Below are positions 16,940 to 25,510 of a stretch of DNA of 64,000 bases, in pieces. The stretch lies in contig NZ_JMEX01000004.1 in assembly GCF_000760735.1 (NCBI RefSeq), positions 517,408 to 581,407 of the forward strand, in the 5' to 3' direction. The stretch is from Rhodococcoides fascians A44A. Its GTDB lineage: Bacteria > Actinomycetota > Actinomycetes > Mycobacteriales > Mycobacteriaceae. The notes under the pieces were generated by a model, which did no database searches, had not been told where the DNA came from, and saw nothing but the letters and a program-made list of their open reading frames with translations. Made by a program: the position numbers and the translations under genes. Within the stretch, counting starts at the first letter, position 1. The number at the start of each line of letters is the position of its first letter.

Positions 16940-18196
16940 ATGCCTCGCACAATGACATTCGACGGTACTCCCGCACCCACTGCCTTTTCTGCGCCTCGAC
17001 ATGGGCGGGAAGTGACCGACACCGTCGATGTTCTGATCATCGGAGGCGGCAACGCCGGCGTCAGCACCGCCGCTCGTCTGCTGCGAGAACACGTGACCGA
17101 CAGCGTTGCCATCATCGAGCCACAACAAGTGCACACGTACCGGCCGATGCTGTCCTACGTCGGATCAGGCCAGGCTCGCTTGGCCGATGCGCAGAAGACG
17201 CAGCGGTCGGTAACTCCCGACGGGTGCAGGTGGATCGAGGACTCGGTGGTCTCGATCGATGCGGAGTCCAGAACGGTGCGCGCCGGTTCGGGCCGCGAGT
17301 ACAAGTACACCGACCTGATCATCGCGGCTGGTCTCGTGCCGGATCTGGATGAGCTTCCCAACGTGTTCGACGCCCTCGAGACTCCCGCTGTCGCCAGCAA
17401 CTATCTCGACCGCGCGGAGAAGACCGCGGCGCTCGTCGACTCGATTGCTCTGCCCGGGCACGCTGTGTTCACGTTGCCACGACCACCGGTCAGTTGCAGC
17501 GGCACCACACTGAAGCCGCTGTTTCTTGCCGCGTCGCAGTGGCAACGAGACGGCCGCCTGCCGAGGATCGACATCACACTCGTCGTCGACCGCTCGTATC
17601 TGGTCGGTGTTCCTGCCTTGGACGACATCCTGCGCCGTAGGCTCGACGAACTGGGTGTGCGAGTTCTGTTCGACACCAGCATTTCCGGAATCGAGGCGGA
17701 CCACCAGCGCCTGCACGTTCACGGCGGCGGTAGCCAGAACCGCATCGACTACGACTTCCTTCACCTCGTCCCGCGGTTTCGTGGGCCGAGCTGGCTGGCG
17801 GACCTCGCCGACGACACACCTGCCCACCTCGTCGACATCGACCCGATGACCTTCAGGCACGTTCGCCACGACTCCGTGTGGTCACTAGGTGACATCGCCG
17901 CAACCGGCACCGACCCGTCGGGAGGCGCCCTCCGCAAGCAAGCTGCGACTCTCGTCGACAACATCGCGGCTGCCCGGCGGTCGCAGCCGTTGGCCTCGTA
18001 CGACGGTTACACCGTTGCACCTGTGGCGGTCGATTCGCATACCCTGATCGCGGGGGAATTCGACCGAGATTTCGTGGTCTCGTCCTCACTTCCGAGTTTC
18101 CTCGATCCGCTCAAACCGCGTAGGTCGGCATTTCTTTTCGACCGCTACGCCTTGCCGCAGGCCTACTGGCGCAGGATTCTCCGCGGACGTCTGTGA
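16940..18196 (+). CDS. SQR-like FAD-dependent oxidoreductase
   Basis: About 418 residues. VDVLIIGGGNAGVSTAARLL is the FAD-binding Rossmann loop, IIEPQQVHTYRPMLSYVGSG matches sulfide:quinone reductase-like proteins, PPVSCSGTTLKPLFLA holds one Cys, and VWSLGDIAATGTDPSGGALRKQ is the second FAD contact. Sulfide or related thiol oxidation feeding the quinone pool is the likely role. The start is uncertain: ATG 16940, ATG 16952 and GTG 17012 (which begins just before the FAD motif) are all possible. Confidence 0.78.
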   Translation: MPRTMTFDGTPAPTAFSAPRHGREVTDTVDVLIIGGGNAGVSTAARLLREHVTDSVAIIEPQQVHTYRPMLSYVGSGQARLADAQKTQRSVTPDGCRWIEDSVVSIDAESRTVRAGSGREYKYTDLIIAAGLVPDLDELPNVFDALETPAVASNYLDRAEKTAALVDSIALPGHAVFTLPRPPVSCSGTTLKPLFLAASQWQRDGRLPRIDITLVVDRSYLVGVPALDDILRRRLDELGVRVLFDTSISGIEADHQRLHVHGGGSQNRIDYDFLHLVPRFRGPSWLADLADDTPAHLVDIDPMTFRHVRHDSVWSLGDIAATGTDPSGGALRKQAATLVDNIAAARRSQPLASYDGYTVAPVAVDSHTLIAGEFDRDFVVSSSLPSFLDPLKPRRSAFLFDRYALPQAYWRRILRGRL

Positions 18197-18263
18197 CGCC
18201 GGTGCCGAACAATCGTACGAGCCGCACGGTTTGGACGACCATGTTTGTGGACACCCACACCAC

Positions 18264-18656
18264 ATGACCGCTGAGCTCTACACCGCCCTGGTAACCGCGA
18301 CGGAAGCAGGAGTGACGTCCGACGACGGATTCCTGTCACTCGACGTCCACGAGCCCGAAAAGCTCGGCGGGCCAGGAGAAACCACCAATCCCGAACAGTT
18401 GATGGCCGCAGCCTTGGCCAGCTGCCTCGTCCAATCGCTGCGCATCGCCGTCGGTACGGTCGAAGGAAGCATGGACTCCGTCGCCGTCGAAGGCAAAGTT
18501 GTTCTCACCGACTCCGACGGTTCCGGCTACGACGCCAGATTCTCACTGAAGGTCCAGCTACCCGACGTCGAGGATCCCGATGCCGTACTTGCACAAGCTG
18601 TCTCGATCTGTCCGTTCTTGAAGGTCATCGAGTCCGTCGATGTGAGTCTGGGCTGA
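18264..18656 (+). CDS. OsmC/Ohr-family peroxide reductase
   Basis: 130 residues with the two redox Cys of the family, C54 in AAALASCLVQSL and C116 in SICPFLKV, plus NPEQLMAAA. OsmC/Ohr proteins reduce organic hydroperoxides with a lipoyl or low-molecular-weight thiol partner. It lies 67 nt after the SQR-like gene on the same strand. A short hairpin CCCGA..TCGGG at 18672-18688 follows the stop. Confidence 0.88.
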   Translation: MTAELYTALVTATEAGVTSDDGFLSLDVHEPEKLGGPGETTNPEQLMAAALASCLVQSLRIAVGTVEGSMDSVAVEGKVVLTDSDGSGYDARFSLKVQLPDVEDPDAVLAQAVSICPFLKVIESVDVSLG

Positions 18657-18712
18657 TTCTTTCTCGCCCCTCCCGACACGTCGTCGGGTAGCCCCCCGCC
18701 TCCGCGGACTCT

Positions 18713-18730
18713 GTGGGAAAGTATTCCCAC
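18713..18730. promoter_or_regulatory. 18-bp palindrome upstream of the PrsW pair
   Basis: GTGGGAAAGTATTCCCAC: 7-bp perfect arms with a 4-nt centre, ending 21 nt before the GTG start at 18752. Position and symmetry suggest an operator or a 5' hairpin. Confidence 0.45.
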
Positions 18731-18751
18731 CGACGACCGCGAGGGGAACCC

Positions 18752-19378
18752 GTGACACAGACTCATCCCGGACTGCACCGTCAACGGGTGCCGGCCGAGC
18801 ACCGTGTGCTCGGCCTCGACCGAAGAACGCTTGCGCCAGCGCTTTTCGTCATCGCGGTCTTTCTCGTTCTTACCGTCGCTGTACCGCGCGTCGATGCGGC
18901 CATCGGCTGGAACGATCCGGTGCGCGCCGGTCAACAACTAGCGCTCACGGACACGATTGCCTTCACGCCGAGGACTGGCTGGGAGGTCGAGACCGGGTTT
19001 CGTGTGGGCGAAGAGGACCGGAGATCCGGCGACGCCACCGTATCCGGGGACGGCGTCACGTTTCAGGTGACGGCGGACTCGTTCGACGGGACACCGGACG
19101 ATTTGGTGGACCAGGTGGAAAAGGTCACCTCGCGCACCACCGACCCGTCGTTTCGCGTCGACGGAGATCGGGCCACTCTGACCACAGCAGCCGGGCAGAC
19201 CGGTGTCGTGCAGGCCTACAGCAGCGTCCGCGGAGACGGACTGGTCGCGGCGTTCGTTGTCGACGGCACCGGCCTGAAGATCACGACGTACGGTCCGCCC
19301 ACTCAGATGACCGCGGCGGCAACCGATATCAAGGACATGATCTCCAGCATCCAGACCGTCGACGGGAGCAACCGATGA
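18752..19378 (+). CDS. Membrane-anchored protein of unknown function
   Basis: 208 residues from GTG 18752, which has GAGGGGAA just upstream. A cytoplasmic N-terminus (1-28) is followed by one membrane helix (APALFVIAVFLVLTVAVP) and an extracytoplasmic beta-rich domain. I do not recognise the domain. It overlaps the PrsW gene by 4 nt (ATGA), so the two are co-translated; it may be a partner or substrate of that protease. Confidence 0.7.
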   Translation: MTQTHPGLHRQRVPAEHRVLGLDRRTLAPALFVIAVFLVLTVAVPRVDAAIGWNDPVRAGQQLALTDTIAFTPRTGWEVETGFRVGEEDRRSGDATVSGDGVTFQVTADSFDGTPDDLVDQVEKVTSRTTDPSFRVDGDRATLTTAAGQTGVVQAYSSVRGDGLVAAFVVDGTGLKITTYGPPTQMTAAATDIKDMISSIQTVDGSNR

Positions 19379-20580
19379 GTGACGCCGTGACAGACACCGC
19401 GTCGTCCGAGGCCGAGCACCGTCGGCAGGAGGCGCTCGAGGTCTCCGGGTGGGGTGAACGATTCGAATTCGTACAACCCCACAACCTGTCGTTCTGGGTG
19501 TACATCGCGCTCACTGCGGTCGGAGCGTTTCAGGCTTGGGCGTTCTTCGCACCGGGAGCCGGGTTCTACGCCGAGGGGTTCGCCGTGTCCGCGGTGCTGT
19601 GCACTCTGTGCGGACTCGCGTGGTTCGCGTGGTTCCGTCACATCGACCGGTGGGAACGGCAGCCAGGCCGACTGGTCGCGGCAGCACTGCTGTGGGGCGC
19701 AATCCCCGCCACCTTCGCGTTCGCGATGACGGTCAACACTGCGATGCTCAGCATCTACCCGAAGCTGTTCGGCCAAGCATGGAGCGCGAATTGGGCTGCA
19801 GGCGCGACTGCACCGATCACCGAGGAAGCGGCCAAGCTCTGCGGATTCATCCTGCTGATGAGCCTTGCCCCGCGGCTGATCCGAACGGCCAACGACGGTC
19901 TCATTCTGGGCGCCTTCATCGGACTCGGATTCGCAATGTTCGAGGACTTCCTCTACGCAGCCAACGCCACTGCCCGGACGTTCGGAACCGACCCGGTCGG
20001 AAATGCCGTCCACATGTCGCTCACGCGGATTGCCGTCAGTTTCGTCTCGCACCCTCTCTTCAGTGCGCTGGTGTGCGCAGGCGCGGTGTACCTCATCGGG
20101 ACGAAAGCACAACCACGCAAGATCGGGCGTGGTCTCGCCTTCGTTGCGGCGGGGGTGTTCCTGCACTTCACCTGGGACGACGCCACCGGGCTCGGCGGAG
20201 GTAATCCGCTTCTGTTGTTCGGCGTCATGTTCGCGTCCGTCGTCATCGCATTCACGGTGCTGGCGATCGCGTTCCGCCGAGCAGCACCACGCGAGTACCA
20301 ATTCGTCCGCGACATTCTGGCTCCCGAGGTCGATGCAGGATTCCTCACCGACGCCGAGGTGGACGGCGTTCTGGACAGAAAGGCCAGAAAGGCATTCCGC
20401 GCGTCGTCGCCCGATCGACGGGCCCGGAAAGCGCGTAAGCATCTTCGACGCGCAATCCTGGACCTCGCACACGACATCGCGAGCGCCAAGGGCGCGGACA
20501 CCGAAGCGGTGCGGCACTCGCGTGCCGAGGTCGAACGTCTTCGCGCCGAGGACGGCATCGGGCAGCCACTCGGCAGTTAG
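19375..20580 (+). CDS. PrsW-family intramembrane metalloprotease
   Basis: 401 residues with eight or so membrane segments. The PrsW motifs are visible: PITEEAAKLCG (EExxK), GLGFAMFEDFLYA, and SHPLFSALVCAG with the metal-binding His, then HFTWDD. PrsW proteases start regulated cleavage of membrane anti-sigma factors in Bacillus. The C-terminal 100 residues are charged and cytoplasmic. Coupling to the single-pass protein at 18752 is notable because such proteins are typical substrates. Confidence 0.88.
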   Translation: MSDAVTDTASSEAEHRRQEALEVSGWGERFEFVQPHNLSFWVYIALTAVGAFQAWAFFAPGAGFYAEGFAVSAVLCTLCGLAWFAWFRHIDRWERQPGRLVAAALLWGAIPATFAFAMTVNTAMLSIYPKLFGQAWSANWAAGATAPITEEAAKLCGFILLMSLAPRLIRTANDGLILGAFIGLGFAMFEDFLYAANATARTFGTDPVGNAVHMSLTRIAVSFVSHPLFSALVCAGAVYLIGTKAQPRKIGRGLAFVAAGVFLHFTWDDATGLGGGNPLLLFGVMFASVVIAFTVLAIAFRRAAPREYQFVRDILAPEVDAGFLTDAEVDGVLDRKARKAFRASSPDRRARKARKHLRRAILDLAHDIASAKGADTEAVRHSRAEVERLRAEDGIGQPLGS

Positions 20581-20595
20581 GTGATCGGCGGCGGA

Positions 20596-21624
20596 TTACG
20601 CCTTCGCCACAAGCGGTGCGACCTCGGTCCCCAGTAGTTCGATTCCTCGGAGCAGATCTCCGTGCGCAAGGCGAGGATTCGTCATCTGCAACGACAACCG
20701 ATCGACACCGCCCAGCTGCTCACCCACGCGCAGGATCTTGTCTGCGACGGTCTTCGGGTCTCCCATGAAGAAGGCTCCGTTGGGGCCAGACGTCGCGTCG
20801 AACTGTTCCCGAGTGGGGCGTGCGAAGCCGCGCTCGCGTGAGACCTTGGTGAACATCTCGTGCCAGCCGGGGTAGATGGTGTCCGCTGCCGCTTGCGTCG
20901 ACTCGGCCACGAAACCGAACACATGTAGTCCGACTTGCAGCTTTTCGGGTGCGTGCCCGGCCTCCGCGCCTGCCCGTCGATAGAGATCGACGAGCGGCGC
21001 GAACTGTCGGGGTTCGCCGCCGATGATCGCGATCATCAGGGGAAGACCCAACAACCCGGCTCGAACGAAGGACTCGGGAGTTCCTCCGACGCCGACCCAG
21101 ATCGGCAGCGGATCCTGTACCGGCCGGGGGAAGATGCTCTGCCTGTTCAGAGCCGGTCGGTGACGCCCGGACCACGTGACTTCCACGCTCTCGCGGATCT
21201 CGAGCAGCAATTCGAGCTTCTCGGCGAAGAGCGAGTCGTAGTCGCGTAGATCCAGGCCGAACAGCGGGAAGGATTCGGTGAACGATCCGCGGCCGACGAC
21301 CAGGTCGATCCGCCCCTTCGAAATGAGGTCGAGAGTGGCGAATTCCTGGAACACGCGTACTGGATCGTCCGCGCTGAGCACTTTCACTGCACTGCCGAGC
21401 CGGATGCGTTCCGTGCGAGCGGCCGCGGCCGCCAGGATGATCGACGGCGCCGAATCGTAGTACTCGCTCCGATGGTGCTCGCCGATGCCGAACGAATACA
21501 ACCCGACCCGGTCCGCGAGGGCGATCTCCTCCAGCAGATGGCCCATTCGCTCGGACGGGCCGATCACGCGTTCATCGGTCGGGTCCGTCACGGAGGAGAC
21601 GAAGCTGTCTACGCCCAGGTGCAT
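20596..21624 (-). CDS. LLM-class flavin-dependent oxidoreductase
   Basis: 342 residues with the luciferase-like monooxygenase layout: GIGEHHRSEYYDSAP near residue 46, IRLGSAVKVLSADDPVRVFQEFATLD, GRIDLVVGRGSF, PIWVGVGGTPES and the C-terminal GDPKTVADKIL. These enzymes use FMNH2 or F420. The motif set is that of the FMN-type alkanal monooxygenase-like group; substrate unknown. It faces the PrsW gene convergently. Confidence 0.85.
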   Translation of the reverse strand: MHLGVDSFVSSVTDPTDERVIGPSERMGHLLEEIALADRVGLYSFGIGEHHRSEYYDSAPSIILAAAAARTERIRLGSAVKVLSADDPVRVFQEFATLDLISKGRIDLVVGRGSFTESFPLFGLDLRDYDSLFAEKLELLLEIRESVEVTWSGRHRPALNRQSIFPRPVQDPLPIWVGVGGTPESFVRAGLLGLPLMIAIIGGEPRQFAPLVDLYRRAGAEAGHAPEKLQVGLHVFGFVAESTQAAADTIYPGWHEMFTKVSRERGFARPTREQFDATSGPNGAFFMGDPKTVADKILRVGEQLGGVDRLSLQMTNPRLAHGDLLRGIELLGTEVAPLVAKA

Positions 21625-21786
21625 TGTTCGACCTCTCGATTCGGGGCGGAAAGCCCACCCGTGTCGATTGTAGATTCAACCATCATCGCCGACGGTCTCT
21701 GTCGACCCCTCACCGGTTGCCCTAGCCTTGACGTGATCGTCTCACTGTCCGCACACCCACACGTTCAAGCCGACAAGGGAGCACCC

Positions 21787-22617
21787 ATGACAACGTGGCT
21801 CATCACCGGATGCTCGACGGGCCTCGGAAGGCATCTGGCCGAGACAGCATTGGCACGTGGTCATCAGGTGGTGGTGACCGCGCGCGACGTATCGAAGGTC
21901 GCCGACATCGCTGCCCGCTACCCCGACACCTCACTCGCGATCGCTCTGGACGTCACCGACGACACTCAGGTCTCTGCTGCCGTCGACGCTGCTACCGACA
22001 GGTTCGGAGCAGTCGACGTACTCGTCAACAATGCGGGCTACGGATATCGCTCCGCGGTCGAAGAGGGCGAGGACGGTGCGGTCCGCCGGTTGTTCGACAC
22101 CCACGTCTTCGGTACCGTGTGCACGATCAAGGCCGTTCTGCCGGGAATGCGCGGCCGTCGCTCCGGGACGATCGTCAACATCTCGTCGATCGGGGCGCGC
22201 CTTTCACCCGCCGGGTCCGGGTATTACGCCGCGGTCAAAGCCGCCATCGAGGCGCTCACACTGTCGCTTCGTCGAGAGGTCGCCCCCCTGGGCATCCGCG
22301 CCCTCACGGTCGAACCCGGCGCGTTTCGCACGGACTTCGCGGGCAGATCCCTGACCCAGTCCGCCTCCCCCATCGCCGAGTACGCAGCCACGGCCGGTGC
22401 GCGCCGGATCGAGAACGACACAGCGCACGGCAACCAGCCAGGTGACCCGGTCAAGGCAGCACAAGCTGTCGTCGACGCAGTCGAATCCGACGATCCCCCG
22501 TTCCTGCTGCTCCTCGGCAACGACGCGGTCGACGGATTCACCGGTGCGCTCGACGCCCTGCGCGCCGACGCCGAGTCGTGGGAATCCGTTTCACGAAGCA
22601 CAGATTTCGACTCCTGA
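21787..22617 (+). CDS. Short-chain dehydrogenase/reductase
   Basis: 276 residues. TGCSTGLGRHLA near residue 7, NNAGYGY near 83, the catalytic Ser in NISSIGA and YYAAVKAAIEAL for Tyr/Lys make a complete classical SDR; the CSTGLG loop is common in an oxidoreductase subgroup acting on ketones or steroids. AAGGGAG lies 6 nt before ATG. It is a single gene between the divergent LLM enzyme and the convergent BrkB gene. Confidence 0.88.
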   Translation: MTTWLITGCSTGLGRHLAETALARGHQVVVTARDVSKVADIAARYPDTSLAIALDVTDDTQVSAAVDAATDRFGAVDVLVNNAGYGYRSAVEEGEDGAVRRLFDTHVFGTVCTIKAVLPGMRGRRSGTIVNISSIGARLSPAGSGYYAAVKAAIEALTLSLRREVAPLGIRALTVEPGAFRTDFAGRSLTQSASPIAEYAATAGARRIENDTAHGNQPGDPVKAAQAVVDAVESDDPPFLLLLGNDAVDGFTGALDALRADAESWESVSRSTDFDS

Positions 22618-22629
22618 ACTGCACGCGAT

Positions 22630-23592
22630 TCAGTCGTTCTGCGGGTTGTCTTCGTAGGTGACGGTGATTTCCTGGAACCCTTTGTTGCGTTGAGCTTCCG
22701 CTTGCCCGGTGTACGAGTTCTTGTCGCCCTCGGTGAGTTCGACATTGTCGGTGAACGGTGTCAGCAGCGCGCGCGGATGAAGGTGGTCTACTCGAACTGC
22801 GTTGATCTCGATACAGATCACGATCAGAACCGACGCCACGTACAGAAAACCCAACAGCCCCAGCACGATTGCGAACACACCGTTGCTTGTGCTGACGTTG
22901 CCGACGACGTAACGGATGTAGATACCGCCGAAGGATTGCAGAGCCTGCCAGATCACCGCGGCTGCAACGGCTCCGAGCAGCACGTCGCGGACACTCAATG
23001 GCCGCGCGGTTCCGATACGGAACGCGGCAGCGAACACCGCACTGTTGAGCGCGATCGCGCCCAGGATCGCCGACACACCACCGGCGAAGCCGAACAGGCC
23101 GGACGACGCGACGACGTTCAGCACGGTTAAACCGATGATCGCGCTGCCGACGGTGCTGAGCAGCAGCAGCCCGCGCACTCGGGCGCGAATCGGGTCCGGC
23201 TGGTTGTTGCGCGGGACGGACCACGCAGTATTCAACGCGTGTTGCACCGCCAGTGACACCCCGAGACCGCCGTACAACGAGCCGGCCACACCGATCACGA
23301 TTGCCGTGACGCCGCCACTGAGCCGGTCGGGCTCGCCGAGCTGGTCTCCGATGACCGGGATCTGACTCATCGCCGAGTCGAGGATGCGTTCCTGCAGATC
23401 GGGATTGCCCGCCAGCACGATGCCGAGCAGGGTGGTGAACAGCAGCAGCAGCGGGAACAGCGACAGAAACGCGTAGTAGGCGATCAATGCCGCCAGGTAT
23501 CCGCCGCGGTCGTCGAGGAATTTGTAGACGACCGCGAGCGGGAACCCTGCTGCCGGGTGCTTGCGCTGGAACCCGTCGATGCGAGAGACCAT
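22630..23592 (-). CDS. YihY/virulence factor BrkB family membrane protein
   Basis: 320 residues. YLAALIAYYAFLSLFPLLLLFTTLLG is the classic first segment, followed by GLGVSLAVQHALNTAWSVPR, further membrane helices, GGIYIRYVVGNVSTSNGVFA and INAVRVDHL. About six helices with a charged cytoplasmic tail. Function is unsettled in the family. Its ATG overlaps the stop of the CsbD-like gene by 1 nt, so both are one operon. Confidence 0.88.
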   Translation of the reverse strand: MVSRIDGFQRKHPAAGFPLAVVYKFLDDRGGYLAALIAYYAFLSLFPLLLLFTTLLGIVLAGNPDLQERILDSAMSQIPVIGDQLGEPDRLSGGVTAIVIGVAGSLYGGLGVSLAVQHALNTAWSVPRNNQPDPIRARVRGLLLLSTVGSAIIGLTVLNVVASSGLFGFAGGVSAILGAIALNSAVFAAAFRIGTARPLSVRDVLLGAVAAAVIWQALQSFGGIYIRYVVGNVSTSNGVFAIVLGLLGFLYVASVLIVICIEINAVRVDHLHPRALLTPFTDNVELTEGDKNSYTGQAEAQRNKGFQEITVTYEDNPQND

Positions 23593-24137
23593 CAGCGGTC
23601 GAAGAGGGACTTCGATTCGATGCTCCGCGCCAGTGCCCGCACTGCGCGAGTCGGCGCGGCCTTCAGCTGACGCTGACGACGGTTTCTCCTGGCAATGACG
23701 AACGCGATCGTCCCGGCGCCGATCACAGCGGCGACGACGGCCACGGTTCGAGGAGATGTCGCCGTGTCCACGACGCTGTCGACGTCGACCTCGCGGACCT
23801 TGGATGCTGCATTGTCGGCCAAGTCCGTGACCGACGCCTTGGCGTCGGCTGCGGTCGATGCCGCGGTGTCGGCGAGCGAGGAGGCTGCTTTGGTTGCCGA
23901 ATCGGCCGCGTCGGATACGACGTCTGCTGCCTTGTCAGCGACCTCCGACGCCTTGTCGCCCAGTTCCTCGGCGCCGTCGGACACGGTGTCGGCGAGTTGA
24001 TGGGCATTGCCCTTGGCCTTCTGCGCCGCCCCGCTACCGCGGAGTTCGTCGTCGCCGGTGGCGTTGCCGATGCGCTCCTTCGCATCACCGGCGAGTTCGT
24101 CGGCCTTGTGTTGCGCTTTGTCGATGAAGTCGGACAT
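23592..24137 (-). CDS. Long CsbD-like protein with Ala-rich amphipathic repeats and a membrane anchor
   Basis: 181 residues. Residues 1-45 (MSDFIDKAQHKADELAGDAK, DDELRGSGAAQKAKG) are CsbD-like. Residues about 46-125 are an Ala/Asp/Ser/Lys-rich helical repeat (DTVSDGAEELGDKASEVADK and similar), 11-residue-periodic as in LEA or apolipoprotein-like proteins. VVAAVIGAGTIAFVIA is a membrane helix and the tail is basic. It probably lies along the membrane under stress. GGAGG is 7 nt before the ATG; an element shared with the other csbD lies upstream. Confidence 0.75.
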   Translation of the reverse strand: MSDFIDKAQHKADELAGDAKERIGNATGDDELRGSGAAQKAKGNAHQLADTVSDGAEELGDKASEVADKAADVVSDAADSATKAASSLADTAASTAADAKASVTDLADNAASKVREVDVDSVVDTATSPRTVAVVAAVIGAGTIAFVIARRNRRQRQLKAAPTRAVRALARSIESKSLFDR

Positions 24138-24220
24138 CAGGTTCCTCCATGTCGTTCGCGACGCCGCACAGCGTGTACGGCGTTCGAGGGTCGATCGGCC
24201 GGTGGGAACCGGCAGCTTTA

Positions 24221-24248
24221 AGTCGGTTCGAACGAAGAAAAACAAACG
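24221..24248 (-). promoter_or_regulatory. Shared csbD-upstream element, copy 2
   Basis: Read on the minus strand: CGTTTG, 15 nt, ACCGACT, ending 83 nt before the start at 24137. Same order and spacing as copy 1 at 8929-8956. Confidence 0.45.
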
Positions 24249-24413
24249 CGAAGAAGTAAGTGATCTGCGCCACACTACCTGCGAGCGATCCATGAAGCTC
24301 TCGGCCGCGAATTGATTGAAGAAAAAAGGTCCGACCAGTGTGTTTTGTACGCGACGCCACACGTTTGCCTCGGCACGACCCGTGCCAGAATCAGCTCCTC
24401 GATTCGACCTCCG

Positions 24414-25154
24414 ATGTCGAATCCGAACAAGTACGGAAGTAGGTCGTCTGTGGGCGCGAAGTCGATAGTCGAAAGCTGGTCCGACATCAGACGGCCGAAC
24501 AGCGGGTCCGACACCGATCGGACCTGCCAGAACATCGTCGACCTGGCCGTGGCGACCGTGGGATGCACGGGTGCGTCGATCACTGCGATGACCGACCGTG
24601 CCCGACCCATCATCGTCGCCGCGACCGATCCAGCGGTGATGCGCACAGCTCTGGAGGTCGCGTCGATCACCGGGTACTCGGCGACCGAGGCGGTCATCGA
24701 CGGCCGAAGAGCCGTCGTGGTCGACGACATGGCCACCGAACCAGACCGTCCGGAGTATTCCCAGGAGATCTTGGCTCGTACCGGGGTGCGCTCGACAGCG
24801 AGCTTCCTACTGCTTCTCGACGACGTCGAGCTGGGCGTGATGACGTTCTACTCGACGGAACCACGCACGTTCACACACGACGTCCTGGATCGGTGTGCAC
24901 GTTTCGCTGACCAGTCGGCCCTTCGGTTGGCATACGCCAGTGCACGGGAGCGGGCAGACCACCTGGCCTCCGCGCTTGTGCGTAGCCGTGAGATCGGCAT
25001 CGCGATCGGAGTCGTCATGGCCACGGCCAAGGTGGATCGCGACGCTGCTTTCGACATGCTTCGTCGGGAGTCGTCGCTCACCAATCGCAAGCTGCACGAG
25101 ATCGCGTCCGAGACCGCAAGAACAGGAGAAGTGCCGGGACTCCGCGTGCCGTGA
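24414..25154 (+). CDS. GAF and ANTAR domain protein
   Basis: About 246 residues from ATG 24414 (the frame is open to 24312). A GAF-like sensory domain spans about 30-165, and the C-terminus (REIGIAIGVVMATAKVDRDAAFDMLRRESS, here described in parts) is the three-helix ANTAR RNA-binding domain. ANTAR proteins bind paired RNA hairpins to prevent transcription termination. No response-regulator domain is present, so sensing is by the GAF domain. No paired hairpin target was identified nearby. Confidence 0.85.
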   Translation: MSNPNKYGSRSSVGAKSIVESWSDIRRPNSGSDTDRTCQNIVDLAVATVGCTGASITAMTDRARPIIVAATDPAVMRTALEVASITGYSATEAVIDGRRAVVVDDMATEPDRPEYSQEILARTGVRSTASFLLLLDDVELGVMTFYSTEPRTFTHDVLDRCARFADQSALRLAYASARERADHLASALVRSREIGIAIGVVMATAKVDRDAAFDMLRRESSLTNRKLHEIASETARTGEVPGLRVP

Positions 25155-25162
25155 ACCGGTCG

Positions 25163-25168
25163 TACACT
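25163..25168 (+). promoter_or_regulatory. -10 box for a leaderless DUF1905 transcript
   Basis: TACACT, then 6 nt, then ATG 25175, with no ribosome site. It lies just after the ANTAR gene stop. Confidence 0.45.
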
Positions 25169-25174
25169 TCGGCC

Positions 25175-25510
25175 ATGGACTGGGTCTTCGACGCCGAGGT
25201 GTTCCAGTGGCGCGGTCCCGCGCCGTTCTACTTCGCGGCCACTCCCGCGCACGTCGACGACTTTCTGCACGCTCACCTCGGTGAGCTGACCTACGGATGG
25301 GGCGTCATCCCCGCTCGGGTGAAGATCGGTGACACCGAAATCGAGACTTCTCTGATCCCGAAGGACGGTGCATACCTGGTGCCGTTGAAGGTCGCGCTAC
25401 GCCGCCCAGAGGACATCGACGACGGTGACCACGTGGAAATTCACCTGTCCGTGGGGCGCTGTGAGCAACAGATCCCGGTGCTCAGTCGGCCTGATCCGCA
25501 CGCGCCATGA
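25175..25510 (+). CDS. DUF1905-domain protein
   Basis: 111 residues. FDAEVFQWRGPAPFYFAATP, YGWGVIPARVKIGDTEIETSLIPKDG and YLVPLKVALRRPEDIDDGD are the conserved blocks of DUF1905, a small beta-barrel of unknown function. ATG 25175 is preferred for its leaderless -10; GTG 25151 overlapping the ANTAR stop is an alternative. The 3' end overlaps the convergent symporter gene by 29 bp. Confidence 0.82.
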   Translation: MDWVFDAEVFQWRGPAPFYFAATPAHVDDFLHAHLGELTYGWGVIPARVKIGDTEIETSLIPKDGAYLVPLKVALRRPEDIDDGDHVEIHLSVGRCEQQIPVLSRPDPHAP

